Assembly: GCF_000744415.1 (NCBI RefSeq) | Contig: NZ_JQLW01000005.1 | Span: forward strand, 1 to 38,639 | Length of the DNA stretch: 38,639 nucleotides | Origin: Ghiorsea bivora | GTDB lineage: Bacteria; Pseudomonadota; Zetaproteobacteria; Mariprofundales; Mariprofundaceae | Direction: 5' to 3' | Shown here: piece after piece, positions 26,175-35,420 of the stretch | Layout: each line of letters starts with the position of its first letter | Numbering within the stretch: position 1 is the stretch's first letter | The notes under the pieces: model-generated | What the model saw: the letters and a program-made list of their open reading frames with translations, nothing else | What the model was told of the DNA's origin: nothing | Databases searched by the model: none | Made by a program: the position numbers and the translations under genes

Positions 26175-27275
26175 CTACTTATTAAACGAAGCAACCAACG
26201 CCCTAATATTCGCATCTGTCACATCTTCTGCAATATAGGCATCGCCAATATCACGCATCAATATATAACGAATCAAACTACCCACATTCTTTTTATCATG
26301 CCCCATAGCATCTAGCCAATCATCCGCTGAGAACTGAGGTATTTGCGTGGGAAGTTGTGCCGCCGTGAATATTTTGCTGACTGCCGCTTCTAGTCCTGAA
26401 TTTGCCACACCTAGCTGCTCAGACAACCGTGCTGCCATGATTGTACCCAATGCAACGGCTTCACCGTGCAAATAAGTTGTATAATGCGTCATAGATTCAA
26501 TAGCATGTCCAAATGTATGCCCAAGATTCAACAAAGCACGTTGCCCTTGTTCGGTTTCGTCAGCCATCACCACTTCAGCTTTATGCGCACATGAACGTAA
26601 AATGGCTTGGCTTATTTTATCCGCATCCAAATCAAGCAAAGCCTGCATGTTGGTTTGTAACCACGCAAAAAAATCTTTATCACGTATCAAACCGTATTTA
26701 ATCACTTCCGCTAAACCTGCAGGTACCTGCCTTGTTTCAAGTGTACCTAATACATTGGGGTCAATCCATACCAGTTTAGGCTGGTAAAATGCACCAATCA
26801 TATTTTTACCATGCGGGTGATTGATTGCCGTTTTACCACCCACGCTAGAATCAACCTGCGCCAATACGGTGGTCGGAATTTGAATGAATGGAATACCTCT
26901 GCGATAACATGAGGCTGCAAATCCCGTCATATCACCCACCACACCACCACCAAGAGCGATAATCGGTTCGTTTCGTGACAGTTTGCTGACCATCAATCTA
27001 TCCATGATGGCTGACCATTGTTCTACATTTTTATATTGCTCACCATCAGGAAGAATAAATGAAGATACCTGCCAACCCGTAGCTTCTAATGATGACTGCA
27101 CTGTATCCAAATATAATGGAGCAACCACATCATTACTTACAATCAAGCAACGGCTTGGTTGCTTAAATATGGATAACATCTGCTCACCAATATCTGGTAA
27201 GCACCCTGCTTGAATATGGATATCATAAGAACGTGCGCCCAAATCGACGCGATAAGTTTGGCTTTGTTTAGTCAT
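26175..27275 (-). CDS. aroB: 3-dehydroquinate synthase
   Basis: AroB is the second step of the shikimate pathway, turning DAHP into 3-dehydroquinate. It uses NAD and a divalent metal. The protein is 366 aa. The NAD loop GGGVVGDMTGFAASCYRRG and QIPTTVLAQVDSSVGGKTAIN are intact. The likely metal ligands are E190 (GLAEVIKYG), H253 (LNLGHTFGH) and H270 (LHGEAVALG). It starts five bases after the aroK stop. The pilMNOQ-aroK-aroB order matches that in many gammaproteobacteria. Confidence 0.97.
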   Translation of the reverse strand: MTKQSQTYRVDLGARSYDIHIQAGCLPDIGEQMLSIFKQPSRCLIVSNDVVAPLYLDTVQSSLEATGWQVSSFILPDGEQYKNVEQWSAIMDRLMVSKLSRNEPIIALGGGVVGDMTGFAASCYRRGIPFIQIPTTVLAQVDSSVGGKTAINHPHGKNMIGAFYQPKLVWIDPNVLGTLETRQVPAGLAEVIKYGLIRDKDFFAWLQTNMQALLDLDADKISQAILRSCAHKAEVVMADETEQGQRALLNLGHTFGHAIESMTHYTTYLHGEAVALGTIMAARLSEQLGVANSGLEAAVSKIFTAAQLPTQIPQFSADDWLDAMGHDKKNVGSLIRYILMRDIGDAYIAEDVTDANIRALVASFNK

Positions 27276-27280
27276 GCGCC

Positions 27281-27793
27281 CTAGTCTGACAGAAAATGAA
27301 TAATTTTGGCTACTGCTTCTTCATCAGTCAGTTTGCCTGTGTCCACATACAAATCTGCGACCTCTTCATACAAAGGATTCCTTTCTATACTTAGCGCTTT
27401 CATTTTGGCTAAAGGATCAATCTCAGCAAGCAAGGGGCGATTACTATCCCCAGTAATGCGCTTAGCCAATATCTCTGGACTTGCACCCAACCAAATCACT
27501 GAACCTGCTTGTTTCATCAAAAGGCGGTTATCCTCCGACAAAACAGCACCACCTCCCGTGGCAATAATATACGCTTGCTCAGTTTGTAAGGCTTTGGCTA
27601 AAATTTCACTTTCCATATCTCGGAAACTCTGCTCGCCTTCATCTCTAAATATTTCAGGTATACTTTTACCCGCTTGGGATACAATCTCATCATCCAAATC
27701 AATCAACTTTAACGACAAACGGGAAGCAAGCTGCTTCCCTAGAATCGATTTTCCAGAGCCCATTAGCCCAACAAGTATAATATTAGAGCCCAT
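27281..27793 (-). CDS. aroK: Shikimate kinase
   Basis: AroK phosphorylates shikimate at the 3-OH using ATP. The protein is about 170 aa. The Walker A motif GLMGSGKSILGKQLA is near residue 10. DLDDEIVSQAGKSIPEIF binds shikimate and magnesium, and the IATGGGAVL motif is present. The ATG at 27793 overlaps the end of the Ig-like lipoprotein gene by 11 bases. A TTG lies just upstream in frame. No good ribosome binding site is seen, so translation probably relies on coupling. Confidence 0.95.
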   Translation of the reverse strand: MGSNIILVGLMGSGKSILGKQLASRLSLKLIDLDDEIVSQAGKSIPEIFRDEGEQSFRDMESEILAKALQTEQAYIIATGGGAVLSEDNRLLMKQAGSVIWLGASPEILAKRITGDSNRPLLAEIDPLAKMKALSIERNPLYEEVADLYVDTGKLTDEEAVAKIIHFLSD

Positions 27794-29402
27794 CAATCGA
27801 TATTGTCGCCGATGGTGAAATTACTTCTATTTTTAAAACATCGCCCGTCAAATGACCTGTTACTGTTGTGTTTGTAAATGTAGGAACATAAACGGGCACA
27901 TTTGGTGTTGCCGGATTAGCCAAGTTATAAGTCACTGAAAATGGTACTGAGCTTCCTTGGTTACCTGTAATAGTACCTTTACTACCTGTCGCTGTAAAAG
28001 ACAAGCTTGTCTTATAAAGGCTAGTACTATCTATTGGGTTATTATAGCTATCAAGAACCGTAATAGAATAGTTGTCTGGCGCAATTAATGTTGGCGTTAC
28101 TGAGTAAGCTTTTGTAGATAGCACAACAACTATAGATTTCCATAACACTGTGTCCGCATCATGTAGACCATTAGGGCCTGTGTATAAACCATCCCCATTA
28201 CTATCATTGTAAGGCTCACCAGCATCAAACGCCCCATTTTCATTGGCATCCAAAAAAGGCTCACCTAAATCATGTAAAGCGGGGTTAAATGAATCACCTG
28301 CATCAAAAACACCATTATTGTTGTTATCACTAAATGCCTCCTGCCCTTTAATCATAGCAAGCACAGTGAGGTAACCGCCTTTACCTGTACCGGCGCCAAG
28401 CGGGTGACCTTTCAAGGTTGTGTAAGGATCCCCTCCAGCCGTTGTGTAAGTGCTTGTTGCAATACCTACTGAATCAGTAGATGCACTCGGTATACTACCC
28501 ACTTCCGTAATAAAACTAACCAAAGTACCTTGCCTAATCGGATTACCAAAAATATCAGCTGCAAAAACGGTAAATTTATTTGTGTTCCCTATTAAATCCA
28601 AACCTTCAAAGCTAGCTTTCTCAGTTTCAAAGCTAAAGTTTGTGCCAATGGCTTTACCACCTTGAACCGCCAAAGTACCTGTCGTGACTATATTGTTCGT
28701 CACGACAAGTGCATTCACACCTAATAGCCCAGCCTTGTTCCCGGCTGTTACTGTCACACTTACGCTGCCATTATTTGTTTGAACAGATGTTGGTGAAATG
28801 CTTTCACCACCACCTAAACCTGCAGAAATACTAAAATTAACAGTTGTTCCATCCGACACGGGATTGCCATAATTATCTGATACACCAAAGGTCATTACAG
28901 CAATTTGAGGCAAACCACTTCCTAGAACGCCAATTTGAGCTGGCTGTACACCTTGTAATGCTATAAGCGCTGGAGGTGAAGGCTGAATATCTACAGTAAT
29001 AATACCAGTTGCTGCACCTGATTGGGCTGTGATTGTAGCTACCCCTGCAACATTGTTCGCATTAAAAGTTGCCTTTGCAATGCCTCCTAAGGTTAAAACA
29101 GAACTTGTTATACTTGTCCCAGTTAAACTTGATGTAAACAGCACTTCAGTTCCATCAACGACAGCTGTACCATAACTATCAACTACATTTGCTGTTATCA
29201 CCGCACTACCTGTAGCAGCAATGCTTGTCGTTACAGAAGATGTCAAAGTGAGTGTTGTAGCAGGAAGGGACCCCCCAACACCGCTCGCACCTACCCCCGT
29301 TTGCGATGTTGTTATAGCGCTACCTGTAGGAGCAGTCCCACACGAAGCCAGTGCAAGAAGCACTACACATGTTGCAAGCCAAACTTTAAATATGCCCATC
29401 AT
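27783..29402 (-). CDS. Lipoprotein with Ig-like (Big-1/invasin-like) domains
   Basis: This is an envelope lipoprotein of about 539 aa. The signal MMGIFKVWLATCVVLLALASC has a LASC lipobox with cysteine near residue 21. The rest looks like repeated bacterial Ig-like folds, near 50-145, 150-250 and 255-345, with recurring VVDSYGTAVVDGTEV, SDNYGNPVSDGTTV and AADIFGNPIRQGTLV segments. About residues 365-420 carry three acidic loops, DNNNNGVFDAGD, DANENGAFDAGE and DSNGDGLYTG, like EF-hand or dockerin calcium sites. A final Ig-like segment follows. It lies between pilQ and aroK with a 6-base gap to pilQ, so a role at the pilus secretin or cell surface is likely. Start may be 29402 or 29399. Confidence 0.82.
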   Translation of the reverse strand: MMGIFKVWLATCVVLLALASCGTAPTGSAITTSQTGVGASGVGGSLPATTLTLTSSVTTSIAATGSAVITANVVDSYGTAVVDGTEVLFTSSLTGTSITSSVLTLGGIAKATFNANNVAGVATITAQSGAATGIITVDIQPSPPALIALQGVQPAQIGVLGSGLPQIAVMTFGVSDNYGNPVSDGTTVNFSISAGLGGGESISPTSVQTNNGSVSVTVTAGNKAGLLGVNALVVTNNIVTTGTLAVQGGKAIGTNFSFETEKASFEGLDLIGNTNKFTVFAADIFGNPIRQGTLVSFITEVGSIPSASTDSVGIATSTYTTAGGDPYTTLKGHPLGAGTGKGGYLTVLAMIKGQEAFSDNNNNGVFDAGDSFNPALHDLGEPFLDANENGAFDAGEPYNDSNGDGLYTGPNGLHDADTVLWKSIVVVLSTKAYSVTPTLIAPDNYSITVLDSYNNPIDSTSLYKTSLSFTATGSKGTITGNQGSSVPFSVTYNLANPATPNVPVYVPTFTNTTVTGHLTGDVLKIEVISPSATISIDGL

Positions 29403-29408
29403 AACCCC

Positions 29409-31904
29409 TTATACGCCTGATTTACCCTGCATAATTTTTGGCGTGATAAAAATCAACAATTCAGTTTTATTATCCCGCTTGGTTTCACTTTTAAATAACC
29501 AACCTAAAACTGGAATCTCTGACAAATAAGGCACCGATGTTTTATCAAAAGCTTTCTCTCGCGTATAAACACCACCAATGACGATAGTTTCACCATTTTT
29601 AACATACACATTTGTCGTAACAGCTTTAGAATCAATACCTGTAGCACCATTAAACGTTGCTGGTGAATCTTTTGTCACAACAATATCTAAAATTACTCCG
29701 CCATCAGCAGTGATTTGTGGCGTAACATCCAATGTCAATGCAGCCTTAGTTAAAGTTGTTGTTGCAGGGTTATTTGCTGAGCCAGGCGTTACGATTGGTA
29801 CCAATGAGCCTTGCGTTACCGACGCCTGCTTCAAATTACTGGTCACAATACGTGGATTGGATACAATTTTTGCGGTTCCATCTGCTTGCGCTGCAGAAAG
29901 CTCTAAATCCAAGTTTATTGCATTGCTAAATGAACCTAAACTGAAACCAATAGACCCCCCGTTTCCTGTAGCAGGTAAATCAACTAGGAATCCTCGTCCT
30001 GTTGCTGCGGTTTGCCCACCAGCTAAAATAGCATTGGCATTTGATGCAGTTATGCTCGATTGTACGCCACCCGTAGTCGCACCGCCTGTAGTCACACCGC
30101 CCGTAGCTGTAGACCCAATAGCAACTGCACCTGGAAAGTTCGTATTTGTACTCCGGTTAACACTACCACCCCATCGAACACCAATACTGTGTGTAAACTG
30201 ATCCGATGCCTCAACAATTCTAGCCTCAATTAACACCTGTTTAATTGGCGTATCAATTGCCTTAATCAAACGTTTTATATTGTTTATCGCAGATAAAGTG
30301 TCTTTGATAATAATCGTATTCGTTCGTTTATCAATTAAGATGCTTCCTCTGCTAGACATTAAACCTGAATTATCCGCACTAGGCATAGCGCCTTCTACTT
30401 TTGCACCTTTTTTAGCTGTCTTTGAGGCATCTTTGAGCATGGTTTTCACATCTTCAACTTTTGTATAACTCAAAGTAATAAACTCAGTAACCAAAGGTTC
30501 TAGCTGTAATGAACCTTTTCTTGCTTCAATTTTAGATTCATATTCAGAACGCAGCACTTCAACAGGCGCAACCCTTAACACATTGCCCGCCTGCTCTTTA
30601 CCAAGCCCACGTGCCGACAAGATAAGCTCCAATGCTTGATCCCAAGGCACATCAACCAACCGCATGGTAAGTGTACCTGTTACATCATCCGACATAATAA
30701 TGTTCAAGTCGCTCATTTCAGCAATCAACTTCAATGCGTTTCGTATATCAATGTCTTTAAAATCAAACGTGACTTTCTCACCTTTATAGGTGAATTCAGA
30801 ATCTCCCTTACCTTTGCCACGTGTAGAGACTGCGACTTCTTCAGGTACAAAGTTCATCGTAAACACATTTCCTTGCTGAAAACTTGTGGTTTCCACGGTT
30901 TCACGCGTGCGGACTACAATGCGAACATTCTCACCATTTTTGTATGTATCAATTTGCGATAGCGGGCCTGCAAATGCACGTAAATCTTGGGTACGTTCCT
31001 GCCCTTGTTTTAAAGATGCATTTTTAATATCAATGATTGTTTTGCCTTCATCATCACTCACCAATACAACTGGATTGGTCACATCAGTGCGAATCATAAC
31101 TCTCGCCAGACGACCGTTGGGTTGGAAATCCACACTTTCCACTTTTGCAGAACCTGTTTCAATATGTTCAACTTGACCGAAACGGATAACAAACTGCTCT
31201 GGCGAAGCTTCAATTTGTTGTTCCATTTGACCTACGTGATTCAAGTCTACGACCAAACGCAAGCGATCTTCTGCTTCACCGACTGTGATTGCTTTAACAC
31301 GTTGGCTAGAAAACTGAAAACGCTCCTTGTTTAACTGTGACTTTCCACCCCAAAAATCCACAACCAACGTTCTGTTTTTATTGGTTAAAAATGAATTATG
31401 GCTAGCATCTAAATTAAAGCCCTTGAGTACAACCTCAGTCATATCACCTTTATCTTTAACCTGAAGTTTTTTAACTACAGCTTTATTACCTACAGCTTGC
31501 TTTGATTTCACTGCCTGGAAGTGAACAACCAACGATTGTGCTTGCTCATCCACCTCATAACTTAATGATTCACTCAAGGCAATCTCTATACGCACACCAA
31601 GTTCATTTTTCTTGGGAAACACATTTGTAACACCAGCGCCTGCACCTTTAATCGCTACAACTGCGGCGTCAATATCTGCATTAGGAAAAGTCATCACCAA
31701 CCTTGGTGGCTCATTCAAATCAAAAATTTGATATTCTAATGGTTCATCTGACTCAATAATCAACATATCGCCATCTTTCGAATCAAGCAGAGATACATTG
31801 CTTATGGTTCCCGCCCAAGAAGCTGATGTAATCATCAGCATAGAAACCAAAAAACAGGCCTTCAACCAGCTACACAAGGCATAAGAACCATTATTTTTTT
31901 TCAT
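29409..31904 (-). CDS. pilQ: Type IV pilus secretin PilQ
   Basis: PilQ is the outer-membrane secretin through which the type IV pilus passes. It is 831 aa from the ATG at 31904 (MKKNNGSYALCSWL), preceded by GAGGAG. An in-frame start at 31961 is less likely because it lacks a signal at the N-terminus. The signal peptide ends near SASWA. Two AMIN-like peptidoglycan-binding regions follow (about 25-120 and 150-260), then an N0/STN region with DIDIRNALKLIAEMSDLNI, a secretin N region and the secretin core ending VPYLSEIPVLGWLF and ELLIFITPKIM. A Gly/Thr-rich insert (TGGVTTGGATTGG) lies in the core. It directly follows pilO, with no pilP. Confidence 0.95.
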   Translation of the reverse strand: MKKNNGSYALCSWLKACFLVSMLMITSASWAGTISNVSLLDSKDGDMLIIESDEPLEYQIFDLNEPPRLVMTFPNADIDAAVVAIKGAGAGVTNVFPKKNELGVRIEIALSESLSYEVDEQAQSLVVHFQAVKSKQAVGNKAVVKKLQVKDKGDMTEVVLKGFNLDASHNSFLTNKNRTLVVDFWGGKSQLNKERFQFSSQRVKAITVGEAEDRLRLVVDLNHVGQMEQQIEASPEQFVIRFGQVEHIETGSAKVESVDFQPNGRLARVMIRTDVTNPVVLVSDDEGKTIIDIKNASLKQGQERTQDLRAFAGPLSQIDTYKNGENVRIVVRTRETVETTSFQQGNVFTMNFVPEEVAVSTRGKGKGDSEFTYKGEKVTFDFKDIDIRNALKLIAEMSDLNIIMSDDVTGTLTMRLVDVPWDQALELILSARGLGKEQAGNVLRVAPVEVLRSEYESKIEARKGSLQLEPLVTEFITLSYTKVEDVKTMLKDASKTAKKGAKVEGAMPSADNSGLMSSRGSILIDKRTNTIIIKDTLSAINNIKRLIKAIDTPIKQVLIEARIVEASDQFTHSIGVRWGGSVNRSTNTNFPGAVAIGSTATGGVTTGGATTGGVQSSITASNANAILAGGQTAATGRGFLVDLPATGNGGSIGFSLGSFSNAINLDLELSAAQADGTAKIVSNPRIVTSNLKQASVTQGSLVPIVTPGSANNPATTTLTKAALTLDVTPQITADGGVILDIVVTKDSPATFNGATGIDSKAVTTNVYVKNGETIVIGGVYTREKAFDKTSVPYLSEIPVLGWLFKSETKRDNKTELLIFITPKIMQGKSGV

Positions 31905-31960
31905 CTCACTCTCCTCACCAAACCTGACAACTTTTTTGCACCCAACTCTTGTGTACAACA

Positions 31961-32569
31961 TTACTTACGTCGTTTATTCTTTTTATTTTCAGCTTGTACA
32001 AATCGATAGGTCACAGCTTGCCCTTTAATCTTTAAAAAACCGCTGTTCGCATTATCCACAACCAGTGATAAATTCTTCACATCCACAATCCGAGGCATTT
32101 CACCCACCCGTTTCAAAAAGGTTAACAATTGACGGAATGATCCTGTCACATCTAAAGACACTGGCACTTCAGCATAAATGCTTTTCACCGTTTCTTTTGA
32201 TGGCTTAAATGTTGTAAAATTTAAACCTGAATCCTTACCTGCCCAAGTCACACCTTCTAATAAATCAGGAATTTGCGACTTCTTGGGCAACATATTCAAC
32301 GCCACTTTCAACTGCTTCTGTAGCTGTTTATACTCTTCTTTCTTTTTAGGTATATTACTTGCCAAGCGTTTATTTTTACTTAAAGCAACCCGTTGATGTT
32401 CCACCTGAATCTTTTCATTGGCAATAGCTTCTTGCAACGGCGTCCACACGGCAACAAAGTAACCTACAGCAATCAATACAAGCACCACAACCAAACCTGC
32501 AACTTTGGTTGCCATAGGCAATGGAATTAATGGGCGAAGCGCATCTAGGTTCAAAGCATCAAGGTTCAT
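31961..32569 (-). CDS. pilO: Type IV pilus inner-membrane protein PilO
   Basis: PilO is an alignment-complex protein that pairs with PilN in the inner membrane. The protein is 202 aa, with a short cytoplasmic start, one membrane helix (about 21-43), a coiled coil (about 50-95) and a periplasmic ferredoxin-like domain with FRQLLTFLKRVGEMPRIVDVKNL. It overlaps pilN by four bases. The basic tail ENKKNKRRK is a small local feature. The next gene is pilQ. Confidence 0.92.
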   Translation of the reverse strand: MNLDALNLDALRPLIPLPMATKVAGLVVVLVLIAVGYFVAVWTPLQEAIANEKIQVEHQRVALSKNKRLASNIPKKKEEYKQLQKQLKVALNMLPKKSQIPDLLEGVTWAGKDSGLNFTTFKPSKETVKSIYAEVPVSLDVTGSFRQLLTFLKRVGEMPRIVDVKNLSLVVDNANSGFLKIKGQAVTYRFVQAENKKNKRRK

Positions 32570-33150
32570 TTAGCCTCTCCTTTTGCCTTCGTTATAGCTT
32601 CTTGTTCAGCAAGGGTTAATCGATGAAAGGTCAGCACAAATTGACGAACTTTGATACCTTCAGCTTCCGCCTCTTTATCCACAGTTAAGCGCACATCATC
32701 AAAGTAAATGGATGTTTCTAGTGCCCGCATAAAGTTTGCCACAGCTTTACTGCTTTCGCCCAAACCAGTTAACGACAGAGACCCTGCATCATCTTTTAAA
32801 GCAACCAACCAAATATTCTGTGGAATTGCTTGGGCAATCGCAACCAAAGTATTAAACGAGCGGAAGCGACCTGCTTGTAACTCATCAACAATTTGTAACT
32901 TACTCTCCACATCCCTTCTCAAACTATCTAAATTACGCAACTCACCAATTTTTTTCGAAAGCTGTGCATTTTGCGTTTTCAGCAGTGCTTGCTCTGCTTG
33001 TAAGTCGGTCAGCTCTTGCGTAGACCATATATCAATCACTATAATCATACCAACAACCAACAATATGGATGAGACAAACACAGTAATATATTCGATAATT
33101 TGTTTTTTTCGGAACTCGGCTCTGTGTGGTATAAGATTAATGCGAATCAT
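32566..33150 (-). CDS. pilN: Type IV pilus inner-membrane protein PilN
   Basis: PilN links cytoplasmic PilM to PilO. The protein is 194 aa. The N-terminal motif MIRINLIPHRAEFRKKQ is the conserved segment that binds PilM. One membrane helix (about 21-45), a coiled coil (about 50-90) and a small periplasmic domain follow. Its start overlaps the pilM stop by four bases, and its stop overlaps pilO. Confidence 0.94.
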   Translation of the reverse strand: MIRINLIPHRAEFRKKQIIEYITVFVSSILLVVGMIIVIDIWSTQELTDLQAEQALLKTQNAQLSKKIGELRNLDSLRRDVESKLQIVDELQAGRFRSFNTLVAIAQAIPQNIWLVALKDDAGSLSLTGLGESSKAVANFMRALETSIYFDDVRLTVDKEAEAEGIKVRQFVLTFHRLTLAEQEAITKAKGEAK

Positions 33151-34244
33151 GAATCAAAACCTCGCATCGCTAAACCAACAGGTACCATCAACATTGGTCC
33201 CATCGCTTGAATTTCATCAGCATCAAACTTATTCCGTGGCACAATGATATTATCAAAAGGGTTTAAAACCTTCGCTTCAATACCAAGCCGCTGGTCCAGT
33301 TCAATATCAATATCAGGAATCAAAGCACAACCACCGCTAAGCATCAGCTTTTGCACTGGGTATTCAGCGTTGTTTGCACCATAAAAATCAAGAGAACGGC
33401 CGATTTCAGAGCTTAAATTACTAAAAAACTCTTCAATAACATTAGGATCAATATCTGAGAAATTTTCTTTTTTCATTTTTTCCGCAGCACTAAAACTAAT
33501 GGCATGAGCCTTTTGTATCGCCTCGGTTAAGTTTTGCCCACCATAAAACTGATCGCGAACAAACGCCATTTGCCCATCACGCATAATATTAACATTAATA
33601 ATATTGGCACCTATATTAATCAATGCATAAGCCGCCGATTCATCTGTCTCTGTATCCATGGCTTCTGCTGCATCTATCGCTGTTGTGTCTTGCGTATAAA
33701 CACCCGTTTCTTCCACCGCATTTTCTAGCGCAAACACCGAACAGTCCACACAAGTGGTATGCAAACCAGCCTCACTAAGCACCAATTGGTAATCATCAAT
33801 AATTTCACGTTTGCAAGCCACCAGCACAACATCCATATGCTCAGGGTCTTCTTCTGTTTCACCTAAAATTTGAAAGTCTAAGTATACATCTTCAATATCA
33901 AAGGGAACATGTTGGTCTGCTTCAAACTCAATCTGAGATTCTAGTTCAAACTCTGTTGCTGTTGGCACTTGAATAACTTTAATAATTACAGCATTGCCCG
34001 ACACTGCCAAGGCCACATTTCTTGTGTTTGTTTGCGCCTGCTCTAGGGCATCCAACAAAGCCTGTGATACCGCAATCGAATCAATCACCGTGTTTTCCAC
34101 AATAGCATCACGAGGCAATGGCACATTGGCTATTGCTTTAAGCTCATAACCTTTTTTACCATGCGTCAATTCAATCAACTTAATCGCTGACGCACTAATA
34201 TCAATACCCATTACAGGCTCTTTTTTACGCGAAAAAAGCTTCAT
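33147..34244 (-). CDS. pilM: Type IV pilus assembly protein PilM
   Basis: PilM is a cytoplasmic actin-like ATPase-fold protein that docks on PilN. The protein is 365 aa. It begins MKLFSRKKEPVMGIDISASAIKLIEL, with the phosphate-1-type loop near residue 13-22. DVYLDFQILGE, NIGANIINVNIMRDG and GGCALIPDIDIELDQRLGI fit the family. The ATG at 34244 is preferred to an upstream GTG at 34250, because GAGGGG precedes it. A likely promoter lies about 40 bases upstream, so pilM may begin a transcript. Confidence 0.95.
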   Translation of the reverse strand: MKLFSRKKEPVMGIDISASAIKLIELTHGKKGYELKAIANVPLPRDAIVENTVIDSIAVSQALLDALEQAQTNTRNVALAVSGNAVIIKVIQVPTATEFELESQIEFEADQHVPFDIEDVYLDFQILGETEEDPEHMDVVLVACKREIIDDYQLVLSEAGLHTTCVDCSVFALENAVEETGVYTQDTTAIDAAEAMDTETDESAAYALINIGANIINVNIMRDGQMAFVRDQFYGGQNLTEAIQKAHAISFSAAEKMKKENFSDIDPNVIEEFFSNLSSEIGRSLDFYGANNAEYPVQKLMLSGGCALIPDIDIELDQRLGIEAKVLNPFDNIIVPRNKFDADEIQAMGPMLMVPVGLAMRGFDS

Positions 34245-34262
34245 TTGCACCCCTCAGCTAAG

Positions 34263-34284
34263 GCGTTACTAACACTCATAACGC
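34263..34284 (-). promoter_or_regulatory. Inverted repeat in the pilM leader
   Basis: GCGTTA and TAACGC flank a 10-base loop. The repeat lies just downstream of the predicted -10 box, around the expected transcription start. It could be an operator or a weak terminator of the gene upstream. No T-run follows. Confidence 0.3.
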
Positions 34285-34285
34285 T

Positions 34286-34314
34286 AACGTAGTGAAAAGA
34301 ATAGCTAAAGTCAA
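34286..34314 (-). promoter_or_regulatory. Possible pilM promoter
   Basis: On the minus strand TTGACT (34309-34314), a 17-base spacer and TACGTT (34286-34291) form a fair promoter. The -35 box is strong and the -10 box is weak. Predicted initiation is about 35 bases before the pilM ATG. Confidence 0.4.
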
Positions 34315-34327
34315 ACATTCGAAAGCA

Positions 34328-35404
34328 TTAATTTAACGCTTGATAATCATATCTACGTAAAACTATCGTGCCCTGATTGACATTAATATTATCTACAGCC
34401 TGCTGGTCATATACCAAAACATACCTATCATCAGAAGTCTTATTTTTCGTAAACGCACCATAACCCGTGATAATTGAGCCATTGACATAACTCATATGGA
34501 TACCTGTATCATAACTTGAATTACCGGGTTCCCACTCCAATGGGCCTGGGGTATAAATGATGCCATTCATATTAGAGTGCGCATGCATGTCTAACAAACC
34601 ACCAGAATACATAGTTGCAGGGATATCTCGCCATTTCGAATCAAGTACTGCGTAACCTGTCGCGTTATCTTGTGTCACATTGAAGTACATACTTTCGTTA
34701 CCTTGGAAGCCCTGTACTGCCGCCTGATTCAATGCGCCTTGATCCACACCAAAATTATAGGGTAAACCCATAGGGCAACCAGCCCCTGGTAAAAGCCCAT
34801 CTTGCGAACAGCTATTTAATAACTGACTATACAAGCCTTGCGCATCGGCAATACCAACACGCGGCGCAGCACCGCCTGACAATACATGATTCCATTCATC
34901 AGCCGTAATATCTAAAGCAGCTAAAGCAACCTTCCATCCATGCATATAACCCGTTGGGAACATAAGGTGCATTTTATCACCTATATTTGTACTGGCTGCA
35001 CAATCTTGTATACCAATACAAAAATCTCCAGCTAACGTATTACCGGGCCAAGAAGCTACTGGCCAATCCGTAGCCTTACTTTGGTCTAAGGTTTTAGCCA
35101 TTAAATCGTAATAATAACGTAGTATATCTGCCTCAATGCCTGCAACTTGACCTACACGCACAGGTTTACTCATGCTTAGCAGGCTACTAGCAATAGTTGG
35201 CAAGCTAGCTTGCTCACCTGCTGACCCAACACTGGCAACCATAGCTACAAGCCCTTGACTGCTTGGGTTGTCTGCGGTTGTAGTTCGACTTTGCAAACGC
35301 ATTGTCCCTGCTGCTGACACACCAATTTGCGGCGGCAACATGCCCTCAGACCATGGGAAGTAACCATCATATGGAGAAGCTAGGTTTACAGCATTGCCCT
35401 GCAT
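34328..35404 (-). CDS. Unrecognised protein, probably the separated C-terminal part of the PilX-like gene
   Basis: The open frame gives 358 aa from an ATG at 35404. No family is recognised. There is no signal peptide, no membrane helix and no ribosome binding site at this ATG. The protein is rich in Gly, Ala, Asn and Thr and has cysteines near DFCIGIQDCAAS and SCSQDGLLPGAGCPMG, with later YSGGLLDMHAHSNMNG and LEWEPGNSSYDTG. The frame is open upstream of the ATG back into the end of the PilX-like gene (WFGLNDAASPMQG), 16 bases from that gene's stop. A single-base frame change would join them into a protein of about 1,030 aa. I treat it as a continuation candidate, not an independent gene. Confidence 0.55.
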   Translation of the reverse strand: MQGNAVNLASPYDGYFPWSEGMLPPQIGVSAAGTMRLQSRTTTADNPSSQGLVAMVASVGSAGEQASLPTIASSLLSMSKPVRVGQVAGIEADILRYYYDLMAKTLDQSKATDWPVASWPGNTLAGDFCIGIQDCAASTNIGDKMHLMFPTGYMHGWKVALAALDITADEWNHVLSGGAAPRVGIADAQGLYSQLLNSCSQDGLLPGAGCPMGLPYNFGVDQGALNQAAVQGFQGNESMYFNVTQDNATGYAVLDSKWRDIPATMYSGGLLDMHAHSNMNGIIYTPGPLEWEPGNSSYDTGIHMSYVNGSIITGYGAFTKNKTSDDRYVLVYDQQAVDNINVNQGTIVLRRYDYQALN

Positions 35405-35420
35405 AGGCGATGCTGCATCG

